A stretch of 6,325 nt of DNA from Prevotella sp. UBA4376 (GCA_002391185.1 DGRY01000015.1:1-6325); one strand, 5' to 3'. Numbered from the stretch's first letter, positions 1 to 6,227 are shown. Notes: generated by a model from the sequence alone, not told the origin. Program-made: numbers and translations.

Positions 1-53
1 CTGAAGAATGGGTGACAGCTATGGAAGCTTTCGAACAGCGTAAGCTTAGATAG
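1..53 (+). CDS. C-terminal end of an unidentified protein (5' truncated by window edge)
   Basis: The frame beginning at base 3 is open to a TAG at 51-53 and encodes EEWVTAMEAFEQRKLR. The other two plus frames stop within the first 45 bases. A strong terminator hairpin starts 25 bases after the stop, as expected for the end of a real gene. The charged, helical tail is too short to name a family. Given the sugar transporter and glycosidase next door, a sugar-metabolism enzyme such as a carbohydrate kinase is possible, but that is a guess from context only. Confidence 0.5.
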   Translation, partial: EEWVTAMEAFEQRKLR

Positions 54-78
54 CAAAAGTATAATTCCTTAGATATGT

Positions 79-119
79 CGTCTATGATGCAATTAAAGCA
101 TCATAGACGTTTGGTTTTT
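79..119 (+). terminator. Intrinsic terminator with 12-bp perfect stem
   Basis: CGTCTATGATGC (79-90) and GCATCATAGACG (98-109) form a perfect 12-bp stem around a 7-base loop AATTAAA. On the plus strand it is followed by a T-rich tail (TTTGG then five Ts, 110-119), so it should terminate the upstream plus-strand gene. On the minus strand the bases after the stem are not T-rich. The stop codon of the convergent transporter gene (93-95) lies in the loop, so the last codons of that gene form one arm of the stem. Confidence 0.8.
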
Positions 120-1328
120 AATACCGCAGTTCTTTCTTGTGAGTTCTGATGCAAAGAGTAGAACAATAAAGAATCCGCTGAATGGAATGATAAAGGGGAT
201 TATTAGGTTTGTGTTATCGGCAATAATGCCCATTAGCAGGAAAAAGCATCCACCGATAGGTGTCATCATGAGCAGGGATGATGCGCTTTTTGTGAGATTG
301 CCCAACCCTTTAAGCGAGAGAGAGAATATTGTTGGGAACATAATCGCTTCGAAAAGGTAGTTGACTATAATGGCATACATTGATATTTTTCCAAAGTCGA
401 GTAGAATAACAGCCATGCAGATAACGCTTCCAAGAGCACATATAAGCAATGTTTTTTCGGCTGGTATTCGTTGCATAATCCAACTGCCAATAAATCTGCC
501 AACCATGAAGAATGCTAAGGCTATTGTGAGCACAATACTTGCTGTTTTATCGTTCATCCATCCTTCGCCAGTAACAAAGTTCATGAAATAGCTGTTGATG
601 CTTATTTCGGCTACTTCGTAGGCAAGCAGCGAGAATAATCCGAATACAAACATAGGGTGATGGCGGAATAGTTTTATTATGCGTGTGCCGCTCATTTTGT
701 CTTCGGCTGTTTCTTCGTGATTGATTTCAGGAAGGCTCACTCGTGAGAATATCAGGGCTATAGCAAGAACGAGAATGCCAAGAATGGTGTAGGGCAGAGC
801 CACGCTATCGCTGTTTGTTTCTTCGCTGAATAGAAATTGTCCTACGGCAAATGTGGCAAAAAGGCTTCCCATTCCGTTGAACGACTGTGATAGGTTTAAA
901 CGGCTTGTTGCTGTTTCGTGTGCTCCAAGTTCTGTAACGTATGGATTGGCTGATACTTCAAGGAATACCAGTCCGCAGCCGATAATGAAAAGAGCAGAGA
1001 GAAACGAATAGAATGTGCCTATTGCCGCGCATGGAATAAACATGAGAGAGCCAATGCCAAAGAGCATTAATCCCATTACAACGCCCAATCTGTAGCCATG
1101 TCGGTTGATGAACCATCCTGCAGGTATGGCCATAAGGAAATAGCCCAGATAGGTGGTTACCTGTATGAGTGCAGACTGTGTGATAGTTATGTCGAGAGAG
1201 TTTTGAAAATGCTTGTTAAGCACATCAAGTATTGCACGAGCAAATCCCCATAGGAAAAACAAACTTGTTATGAGGATGAAGGGTATGAGAAATTTCTTTT
1301 CTGTGATAGATTTTTTTTGTTGAATCAT
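93..1328 (-). CDS. FucP-type MFS sugar:proton symporter
   Basis: A 411-residue inner-membrane transporter of the major facilitator superfamily, closest by eye to the L-fucose permease/glucose-galactose transporter family (FHS). About 12 hydrophobic segments are visible, with a central cytoplasmic stretch near residues 200-222. The first helix carries FFLWGFARAILDVLNKHF, whose Asp35 aligns with the essential Asp46 of E. coli FucP. Helix 4 carries LEVSANPYVTELG, whose Glu124 aligns with FucP Glu135; these acids couple proton movement to sugar binding in FucP. The RLNLSQSFNGMGS stretch after helix 4 is also family-typical. FucP Asn42 and Asn43 are replaced by Arg31 and Ala32, so the substrate need not be fucose. 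The gene lies 85 bp downstream of the GH43 gene on the same strand, suggesting uptake of the sugar that enzyme releases. The start ATG follows an A-rich stretch with no Shine-Dalgarno, usual for Bacteroidetes. The sugar (xylose, arabinose, fucose, galactose) cannot be read from sequence. Confidence 0.9.
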   Translation of the reverse strand: MIQQKKSITEKKFLIPFILITSLFFLWGFARAILDVLNKHFQNSLDITITQSALIQVTTYLGYFLMAIPAGWFINRHGYRLGVVMGLMLFGIGSLMFIPCAAIGTFYSFLSALFIIGCGLVFLEVSANPYVTELGAHETATSRLNLSQSFNGMGSLFATFAVGQFLFSEETNSDSVALPYTILGILVLAIALIFSRVSLPEINHEETAEDKMSGTRIIKLFRHHPMFVFGLFSLLAYEVAEISINSYFMNFVTGEGWMNDKTASIVLTIALAFFMVGRFIGSWIMQRIPAEKTLLICALGSVICMAVILLDFGKISMYAIIVNYLFEAIMFPTIFSLSLKGLGNLTKSASSLLMMTPIGGCFFLLMGIIADNTNLIIPFIIPFSGFFIVLLFASELTRKNCGIKNQTSMML

Positions 1329-1367
1329 TTTTTATTATAGTTAGGTTGTATGTTGTGATTATGTTTC

Positions 1368-1420
1368 GTCTATAATTCCTTTATAATGCCTCTATAATCC
1401 GTCTATATTGTCTTTATTTC
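1368..1420. repeat. Degenerate 10-12 bp tandem repeats between GH43 and transporter genes
   Basis: Successive units GTCTATAATTCC (1368-1379), TTTATAATGCC (1380-1390), TCTATAATCC (1391-1400), GTCTATATTG (1401-1410) and TCTTTATTTC (1411-1420) share a TCTATAAT-like core with a period near one helical turn. The array covers much of the intercistronic spacer and its last unit overlaps the GH43 stop codon at 1414-1416. No TAnnTTTG promoter is visible in this spacer, which supports cotranscription of the two genes. The function of the array is unknown. Confidence 0.5.
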
Positions 1421-3009
1421 TCTGTGTATTTGAAATAATTGAACAGTGCGGCGGCATCTTTGTGTTCGTATTCAGAGAACATTCCTAATACTACTCCTGT
1501 GAATCCTCCAGCCACTTCTGTACTCAAGAGCGAGCAGTCAACACTTTCAAAGCATGCTGTTTCTGTTCCTTTATCAGTTAGCTCATAGAACATAGCTTTC
1601 TCGCCTTTAGCATTATAAACTGTAGCATAGAAACAATAATTCTTTTCGTTGCCAACGATTTCCAGTTTCACCTTACTTGCATCTTCTGGCAGTTCTTTCA
1701 TGTCGAGTGTGGTATCTATTGATTTCAATTTCAGTTTCAATAAAACAAACCCGTTGTTTATGCAGAAATCAACGTGTCCGTCGTTTATTTGATAAATAGT
1801 TAAACCATAGCTCCCCATCTTTTTAAGTTCAGAGAGGTTTGATATTTCTGTTTCAACCTTAAAGTTTTCTGATGTCTGGCGAATGCCCACGAAAGTAGGC
1901 TGGTTGTTTTCTGATAATGTGCCATGTCCTACGAGTTTCAGTTGTCCGTCCTTATTCTCATAATTCTCGGCTATAGGATTTTGAATGTGGAGCCATTGAG
2001 GATTGTTCAAATCAATCTCAGGACCAATATTCACTTTCTCAACTGGTTTAGCTGCTCCTTCAAGCAGGTTGGCTGTCATAAGTGTGTCAATAGCTTCTCC
2101 GTTGTTGATAACAGGCCATTGTCCTTGTTCCCATGTAACTGGTGCCAGATAGGTTTCGCGTCCCAGATGATGGTATGCTCCGCCAAAATTGCGATATGCA
2201 AGGAATGTTATCCACCACGAACCATCAGATGCTCTTACCAGGTCGCCGTGTCCTGTACCTTGAATCTGCTTGTATTGTCCTTTGAAATTGCAGTTGGTGA
2301 GAATAGGGTTGGCAGGATTGCTCTCGTAAGGGCCATATATGTTTTTGCTTCTTGCTATAGTAAGCGAGTGAGCCATCTCTGTTCCGCCTTCCGAGCAAAG
2401 CAGATAGTAGTATCCGTCTTTAAAATATATGTGTGGTCCCTCCACATAGCGTCCTCCTGTGCCTTCCCATATCTTTTTGCTTGCTGTGAGTTGCTTGCCT
2501 GTTTTAGGATCAATCTCACAAAGATAAATTGCATCATCGGGATTAGAACACATATAGCATCTGTCTTGGTCGAAGAACAAACTTGGGTCTATGCCTTGCT
2601 GCTCCAACCATATAGGTTCGCTCCATGGTCCCTCTGGCTTTTTGGCTGTAACCATGAAGTTGCCTCTACCATTCACGTTGGTTGTGATCATATACCATGT
2701 GGCATTGTGATAGCGTATTGTAGGGGCGTAGATGCCAGTCCATGATGTTGCATCCTTTAGCGATAGCTGCGAGTCGCGTGTGAGCACGTTGCCTATTTGT
2801 TTCCAATGAACAAGGTCTTTGCTCTTGAAAATAGGCACTCCCGGGAAATACTGAAATGTAGAGTTCACCAGATAGAACTCGTTTCCCACGCGACATACAC
2901 TTGGGTCGGGATGATAACCAGGAATGACAGGATTACGATATGTGCAGCTTTGTGCATTAGCATAAAGATAAAGCGCAATTGCCAATGATAGAATTACTAA
3001 TCTTTTCAT
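1414..3009 (-). CDS. Secreted GH43 glycosidase (beta-xylosidase / alpha-L-arabinofuranosidase type)
   Basis: A 531-residue glycoside hydrolase family 43 enzyme, an inverting five-bladed beta-propeller acting on xylosides or arabinofuranosides. Residues 1-19 are a signal peptide with probable cleavage in ANA|QS; no convincing lipobox precedes Cys22, so it is probably periplasmic. The propeller starts at NPVIPGYHPDPSV with Asp35 as predicted general base; GIDPSLFFD supplies the pKa-modulating Asp141, and YVEGPHIY the general acid Glu190. GTGHGDL gives His254, matching the conserved GH43 histidine. All catalytic residues are present. The FPGVPIFKSKDLVHWKQIG segment is typical of the XynB-like clade (subfamilies around 10-12); the exact subfamily is unresolved. 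Residues about 315-531 form a C-terminal beta-sandwich resembling the GH43 C2/beta-xylosidase C-terminal domain. Total length fits two-domain family members. It is probably first in an operon with the FucP-type transporter. Expression likely starts from the palindromic TATATTTG site about 45 bases upstream. Confidence 0.93.
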   Translation of the reverse strand: MKRLVILSLAIALYLYANAQSCTYRNPVIPGYHPDPSVCRVGNEFYLVNSTFQYFPGVPIFKSKDLVHWKQIGNVLTRDSQLSLKDATSWTGIYAPTIRYHNATWYMITTNVNGRGNFMVTAKKPEGPWSEPIWLEQQGIDPSLFFDQDRCYMCSNPDDAIYLCEIDPKTGKQLTASKKIWEGTGGRYVEGPHIYFKDGYYYLLCSEGGTEMAHSLTIARSKNIYGPYESNPANPILTNCNFKGQYKQIQGTGHGDLVRASDGSWWITFLAYRNFGGAYHHLGRETYLAPVTWEQGQWPVINNGEAIDTLMTANLLEGAAKPVEKVNIGPEIDLNNPQWLHIQNPIAENYENKDGQLKLVGHGTLSENNQPTFVGIRQTSENFKVETEISNLSELKKMGSYGLTIYQINDGHVDFCINNGFVLLKLKLKSIDTTLDMKELPEDASKVKLEIVGNEKNYCFYATVYNAKGEKAMFYELTDKGTETACFESVDCSLLSTEVAGGFTGVVLGMFSEYEHKDAAALFNYFKYTEK

Positions 3010-3034
3010 GGAGGATTCTTATTCGTGATTCGTT

Positions 3035-3060
3035 GTATATTTGAATGACTGCAAATATAC
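3035..3060. promoter_or_regulatory. Inverted repeat GTATATTTG-N8-CAAATATAC: candidate GH43 promoter/operator
   Basis: GTATATTTG (3035-3043) and CAAATATAC (3052-3060) form a perfect 9-bp inverted repeat with an 8-base spacer. Read on the minus strand, 3059-3052 is TATATTTG, an exact match to the Bacteroidetes -7 box TAnnTTTG. It would start transcription near 3045-3048, giving GH43 a leader of about 37-40 bases. No TTTG lies 19-21 bases further upstream, so the promoter may depend on an activator. The other arm sits at about +3 to +12, where a bound dimer could block or stimulate initiation. No regulator gene is in the window. Confidence 0.5.
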
Positions 3061-3106
3061 GAAAAAATGTTGTTTCTTTTCTCCTTTGATGTGAAAAAAC
3101 AGAAAT

Positions 3107-3131
3107 AAAAAAAGGAGTACCGCTGTACTCC
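3107..3131 (-). terminator. Intrinsic terminator, 7-bp stem with U7 tail (minus strand)
   Basis: On the minus strand GGAGTAC (3131-3125), loop AGCG (3124-3121) and GTACTCC (3120-3114) form a perfect stem followed at once by seven Ts (3113-3107), one A and three more Ts. It should end the short transcript beginning near 3168 and also any read-through from the MutS-like gene, whose stop codon is 110 bases upstream. It separates that transcription from the GH43 promoter. Confidence 0.85.
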
Positions 3132-3169
3132 AACTTTGTTAACCTTAAATCTAATACTATGAAAAACAC
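3107..3169 (-). ncRNA. Candidate small RNA or terminated leader, about 60 nt
   Basis: A near-consensus promoter (TTTG-N20-TACCTTTG) predicts a start near 3167-3169, and a strong intrinsic terminator ends at 3107-3113, defining a transcript of about 62 bases with no credible ORF. Its 5' half is AU-rich and apparently unpaired, including TTTAAGGTTAACAAAG (3137-3152); its 3' half is a 7-bp hairpin plus U7. The conserved-looking 5' half and variable-type hairpin remind me of short elements repeated elsewhere in Bacteroidales genomes, but I cannot verify that here. It could be an independent sRNA, or a leader whose read-through reaches GH43 starting about 100 bases downstream. The GH43 gene has its own candidate -7 box after the terminator, which favours an independent unit. 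Confidence 0.45.
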
Positions 3170-3173
3170 GTTA

Positions 3174-3205
3174 CAAAGGTAATTACTTGAAGTAAAATAC
3201 CCAAA
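3174..3205 (-). promoter_or_regulatory. Bacteroidetes-type promoter driving the short RNA unit
   Basis: On the minus strand TTTG (3205-3202) and TACCTTTG (3181-3174) are separated by 20 bases, matching both boxes and the spacing of the housekeeping Bacteroidetes promoter (-33 TTTG, -7 TAnnTTTG). The expected start is about 3166-3170. The spacer contains an inverted repeat, TTACTT-G-AAGTAA (3183-3195), placed where a repressor or MerR-like regulator could act. Confidence 0.65.
3183..3195. promoter_or_regulatory. Inverted repeat TTACTT-G-AAGTAA in promoter spacer
   Basis: Two perfect 6-base half sites flank a single central base. The element lies wholly between the -33 and -7 boxes of the short-RNA promoter. 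Its position suggests an operator. It is short and AT-rich, so chance is possible, and no cognate regulator is visible. Confidence 0.35.
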
Positions 3206-3240
3206 TAATGTGATGGTTGTAGTGTGCTATTTACAATTTA

Positions 3241-5058
3241 TTAAAATTTCCCCGATGATTTTAATAGTTGTTTTAATAAAAAGGTTGCGTTTTGATTTAA
3301 TGCAACGCCTGGGGCTATTTTATATGAATAGGTGACTTCTTTTCCGAGTTCAATCTCGAAGCAGAAGTTGTGGAATTGCTCTGGATAGCTTGTAGCCATT
3401 TTCGACAGTTCAAGGTCGTGAGTGGCTATTATTCCCGTTACGTTAAGGTTCTTAACCGATTCAAGAAACATCTTGCTACCGTTTAGTTTATCTACCGAGT
3501 TTGTACCTTTTAGTATCTCGTCGAGAATTATGAGACAAGGCTCATCGTTGTTTATGCTTTCCAAGAGTTGTTGCAGGCGTAGCAGTTCGGCATTGAAATA
3601 GCTTATTCCGTGTGTGAGGTCATCGCTTGTGCGCATACTTGTGAATAGCGAGAAAATGCTCATAGTGAGATTCTGTGCAAATACAGGCATTCCGTTCATG
3701 GCAAGAATATAGTTTACACCAAGTGTACGAAGGAAGGTGCTCTTTCCTGCCATGTTTGCTCCTGTGATGATGTAGAAGTTGCGGTTGGTTATGCTGAAAT
3801 CGTTGGCAATGCCTTTGTTTCCAAGGAAAGGATGAACTATATTTGTTGCCTCAACTACCACTTTTTCTTCTTCTATTATATTTGCTGCCATTGCTTCTGG
3901 GTGATTGAAGCGCATTGTAGCCATAGACACAAGTGCATCTACACTACTAACAGTGTTTAGCCATAGTTCAGTTTTCTCGGCATAGCTATCTTGCCATCTG
4001 CGAAATTTCCTTATTGTGAAGAAATCGCTTAACGCAAAGACATTGGTGAAAAACATACCTAAGATATTTCCTCTTCGGTCGAGAGCTTCAAGAATATTTT
4101 CCATCTGTCCGAAAGAGGGGAGGGCTTCAGACAGTTCTTCGGCAGCCAGCAGGTTTAGTTTGGCAGAAACCTTACTTGTTGCAATCATGCGTATGAGGGC
4201 AATATATGTGCGCAACTGTTGATGCAAACTGTTTACCGCCTTGCTTATTTTACCCATTGTTCTGTTGCATAATGCATATACCACAAAAAACTGTATTATT
4301 CCCCACCACACAGGTATTGTGGCATCTGTAATCTGCATGATTGACAATATAACCGAGCATAGGAAACCTATAAGTGAACAAAGTGCAATGAAAACTGCAA
4401 GGCGATCTCTTGCATAGCTTGGAAGTTTCACTAAGCTCACTTTGTTTATGGCACTTCGTATTTTCTCAGTATCAACCTCGCCTTCCTGTCCTAAAGCAAT
4501 GAAGTTCATGCGCCAGTCGGTCATGTTGCTTAATTCTTCTATAGCTTCTGTTTTTTGCTTTATACTTGCAACTGTTGGCTTTTCTAACGAATAGTTATTC
4601 AAGGCAAGAGCATTTGCCAAATATTCTGCTCCGCCAGTAGTTACCGCGCGACAATAACGGTTAAATAGCGAACCTTGCCCAAAAACATCCATATCAAAGG
4701 CAAAAGGGTGTTGGGGGTGAATGAAACGTTGTCCGTTGTCAAAGCATTCAAAGTGTTGGTCAAGATAACTTATCTCGTGTTCATAGGCACTTAGAAGATG
4801 GGTAAGCTTTTTAATAGTAGAGTTATTACGGTTGTCGGCTTGCCTGATATACAAATATGTTGCAAGCGCTATCACAATAAGTCCAGTGACGCCCCAACCG
4901 CTAAGACTTGTTGTATATAGAAACATACAAGCAAAGATTGCTGCAAAACTTGTTATCTCTCCAAGGATAAAAGCCTTGTTCTTGTTTCGCCTTTTTCTGA
5001 TATTAGCAGAAAGGTCGTCAATGTGCTGTTGATAGAAATTTCTTATATCCATATTCAT
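3241..5058 (-). CDS. Membrane-anchored MutS-family ATPase (not canonical mismatch-repair MutS)
   Basis: A 605-residue protein with the C-terminal ABC-type ATPase domain of the MutS family. Walker A is GANMAGKST (433-441), the MutS-type signature region is near DLTHGISYFNAEL (about 480-492), Walker B is CLIILDE ending in Asp513-Glu514, and the H-loop histidine is His547 in ATHD. All ATPase residues are intact. The N-terminus has a basic stretch (RKRRNKNK, 21-28), two hydrophobic helices (about 29-50 and 54-71), and a further hydrophobic pair near 215-265, implying membrane attachment. The region about 90-420 looks like the MutS core/clamp helices. The mismatch-reading domain with its F-x-E motif is absent and length is well below the 850-900 residues of MutS1, so a role in mismatch repair is unlikely; the true function is unknown. 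ATG at 5056-5058 is chosen, but ATG at 5050-5052 (Met3) is an equal candidate because the -7 box lies only 4 bases before the first ATG. Confidence 0.88.
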   Translation of the reverse strand: MNMDIRNFYQQHIDDLSANIRKRRNKNKAFILGEITSFAAIFACMFLYTTSLSGWGVTGLIVIALATYLYIRQADNRNNSTIKKLTHLLSAYEHEISYLDQHFECFDNGQRFIHPQHPFAFDMDVFGQGSLFNRYCRAVTTGGAEYLANALALNNYSLEKPTVASIKQKTEAIEELSNMTDWRMNFIALGQEGEVDTEKIRSAINKVSLVKLPSYARDRLAVFIALCSLIGFLCSVILSIMQITDATIPVWWGIIQFFVVYALCNRTMGKISKAVNSLHQQLRTYIALIRMIATSKVSAKLNLLAAEELSEALPSFGQMENILEALDRRGNILGMFFTNVFALSDFFTIRKFRRWQDSYAEKTELWLNTVSSVDALVSMATMRFNHPEAMAANIIEEEKVVVEATNIVHPFLGNKGIANDFSITNRNFYIITGANMAGKSTFLRTLGVNYILAMNGMPVFAQNLTMSIFSLFTSMRTSDDLTHGISYFNAELLRLQQLLESINNDEPCLIILDEILKGTNSVDKLNGSKMFLESVKNLNVTGIIATHDLELSKMATSYPEQFHNFCFEIELGKEVTYSYKIAPGVALNQNATFLLKQLLKSSGKF

Positions 5059-5062
5059 GTGG

Positions 5063-5070
5063 CAAAAATA
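5063..5070 (-). promoter_or_regulatory. Candidate -7 box of the MutS-like gene
   Basis: TATTTTTG on the minus strand (5070-5063) matches TAnnTTTG and ends 4 bases before the first ATG. Transcription would begin at or just inside the start codon, so the mRNA would be leaderless or start at Met3. No TTTG is found 19-21 bases upstream. The box is one arm of a 10-bp inverted repeat shared with the divergent esterase promoter. Confidence 0.4.
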
Positions 5071-5080
5071 AAGAATTTTT

Positions 5081-5112
5081 TTTGCTTCTTTGCTCTATTT
5101 GTGTTATTTTTG
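5081..5112 (+). promoter_or_regulatory. Bacteroidetes-type promoter of the CE2-like esterase gene
   Basis: TTTG (5081-5084), 20 bases, then TATTTTTG (5105-5112) match the -33 and -7 boxes of the Bacteroidetes housekeeping promoter with ideal spacing. A start near 5117-5120 gives an AT-rich leader of about 15-18 bases before ATG 5135. The promoter overlaps the region upstream of the divergent MutS-like gene. Confidence 0.7.
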
Positions 5113-5134
5113 CGGGGAAAAATTTAAATCAAAT

Positions 5135-6226
5135 ATGAAAATTACCACTTTACTTTTAGCCTTAGGTCTTTGTGCGACAGCCGAAGCCCAGACACTACCT
5201 ATTAAAGGTACCATCGTTAAACCAAGCGACAAACATATTCAATATGTTGGTCGAGTGAATTTCGATAATCCAGATCGCCCTAAATTCAATTTTCCGGGAA
5301 CAGAGATTATTGCCTCTTTTCAGGGCACATCATTAAAGATGATAGCTGCTCCGCAGACGGGGTATTTCATGGCAAAAATTGATAATGCCGAGCCTTTCAA
5401 GGTGAGTTTCAATGCCCCAAAAGATTCTGTTGTTTCTTTGGCAACAGCTTTGGCTGATGGTGTTCATACCGTAAGATTGATGTACGTTATTGAGGGCTTG
5501 TTCCGTAAACCCGATTTCCGTGGCTTTGTTCTCGACGAAGGACGCCAGCTTGTTGATGCTCCTGCCTTGCCAGAGCGCAAGATAGAGTTTATTGGCAATA
5601 GTATCACCTGTGCCTATGGAGTGGAATCTTTAAGAAAAGAAGATCCTTTTGAGGACGAAACCGAAAATCATTATTATAGCTATGCAACTCTGGTTTCTCA
5701 GGCTCTAAATGCGCAGCACACAAGTATATCTCGTTCAGGAATAGGTGCTTATCGCAACTATAATGGTCCAAAGGCAGGCAGCAAAGACAATATGTCTTGG
5801 CAATACGAATACACCTTGTTCAACGATCATTCGCAGAAATGGGATTTCTCCAAATATCAGCCACAGCTCGTTTGCATCAACTTAGGAACAAACGATTTGT
5901 CAACACCTAATTTCGATATTAAACTATACGAAAAGGGCTATCGTAAACTGTTGAAGACTGTTCGTTCACATTATCCAAATGCCAAGATTGTGTTGCTCTC
6001 AGGTTGTATGCTTGACGATAACGAGTCGGCTTTACAGCAGAAGGTACTAAACACCATCTGTGAAGATTGCAACAAGGCTGGCGATAAGAATATCTTCCGT
6101 TTTGATTTCAGTCACCAAACCGGAAGTCTCGGTTATGGCGCTTGTTGGCATCCCAGCTATTGGCAACACGAGAAAATGGCAGGCGAGCTAACTCCTTTCC
6201 TTCGTGAAATAATGAACTGGTTCTGA
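5135..6226 (+). CDS. Secreted CE2-like SGNH acetyl-esterase (acetyl-xylan/hemicellulose deacetylase type)
   Basis: A 363-residue exported SGNH hydrolase. The signal peptide is residues 1-18, cleavage AEA|QT. Residues about 25-140 form a beta-sandwich resembling the N-terminal domain of carbohydrate esterase family 2, and residues about 148-363 the SGNH catalytic domain. IEFIGNSITCAYG (150-162) holds the nucleophile Ser156, NLGTND (249-254) the oxyanion-hole Asn253, and ACWHPSYWQHEKMA the catalytic His339. The usual Asp three residues before the His is Ala336, consistent with the Ser-His dyad reported for some CE2 enzymes. Length and domain order fit CE2, whose members remove acetyl groups from xylan or mannan. 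The start at 5135 is preferred: an in-frame TTG at 5090 would place the first codons inside the promoter and bury the signal peptide. It is transcribed divergently from the MutS-like gene and is probably monocistronic, given the palindrome right after the stop. Substrate is inferred, not read from sequence. Confidence 0.88.
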   Translation: MKITTLLLALGLCATAEAQTLPIKGTIVKPSDKHIQYVGRVNFDNPDRPKFNFPGTEIIASFQGTSLKMIAAPQTGYFMAKIDNAEPFKVSFNAPKDSVVSLATALADGVHTVRLMYVIEGLFRKPDFRGFVLDEGRQLVDAPALPERKIEFIGNSITCAYGVESLRKEDPFEDETENHYYSYATLVSQALNAQHTSISRSGIGAYRNYNGPKAGSKDNMSWQYEYTLFNDHSQKWDFSKYQPQLVCINLGTNDLSTPNFDIKLYEKGYRKLLKTVRSHYPNAKIVLLSGCMLDDNESALQQKVLNTICEDCNKAGDKNIFRFDFSHQTGSLGYGACWHPSYWQHEKMAGELTPFLREIMNWF

Positions 6227-6227
6227 C

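Noticed and set aside
60..1381. Exact 11-bp direct repeat TATAATTCCTT at 60-70 and 1371-1381 flanking the transporter gene
   Set aside because: An AT-rich 11-mer match is expected by chance in a window of this size, and there are no insertion-sequence or integration features at either copy.
1924..2745. Long plus-strand open frame of 273 codons
   Set aside because: It lies antisense inside the GH43 gene, whose catalytic motifs are intact; the translation has no recognisable domain and is Cys-rich in the way of a shadow frame.
3036..3043. Plus-strand TATATTTG as a second, divergent promoter
   Set aside because: No TTTG at the right upstream distance and no plus-strand gene follows it; treated as the second arm of the dyad.
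3081..3117. CTCCTTT in the terminator tail (minus) is complementary to AAAGGAG downstream at 3087-3081, as if an antiterminator
   Set aside because: The partner is transcribed after the terminator, so it cannot prevent termination; the AAAGGAG is also about 70 bases from the GH43 start and not a useful ribosome site.
2957..3169. Minus-strand 70-codon frame starting with GTG at the predicted RNA start
   Set aside because: It runs through the terminator and the GH43 promoter region and overlaps the GH43 signal peptide in another frame; composition is not protein-like.
3159..3182. Plus-strand mini-ORF MKNTLQR, possible leader peptide
   Set aside because: Nothing on the plus strand lies downstream for it to control (the next gene is minus), there is no plus-strand promoter, and the same bases are better explained by the minus-strand promoter and RNA.
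5090..5134. In-frame upstream TTG start for the esterase
   Set aside because: It overlaps the -7 box at 5105-5112 and would hide the clean signal peptide that begins at ATG 5135.
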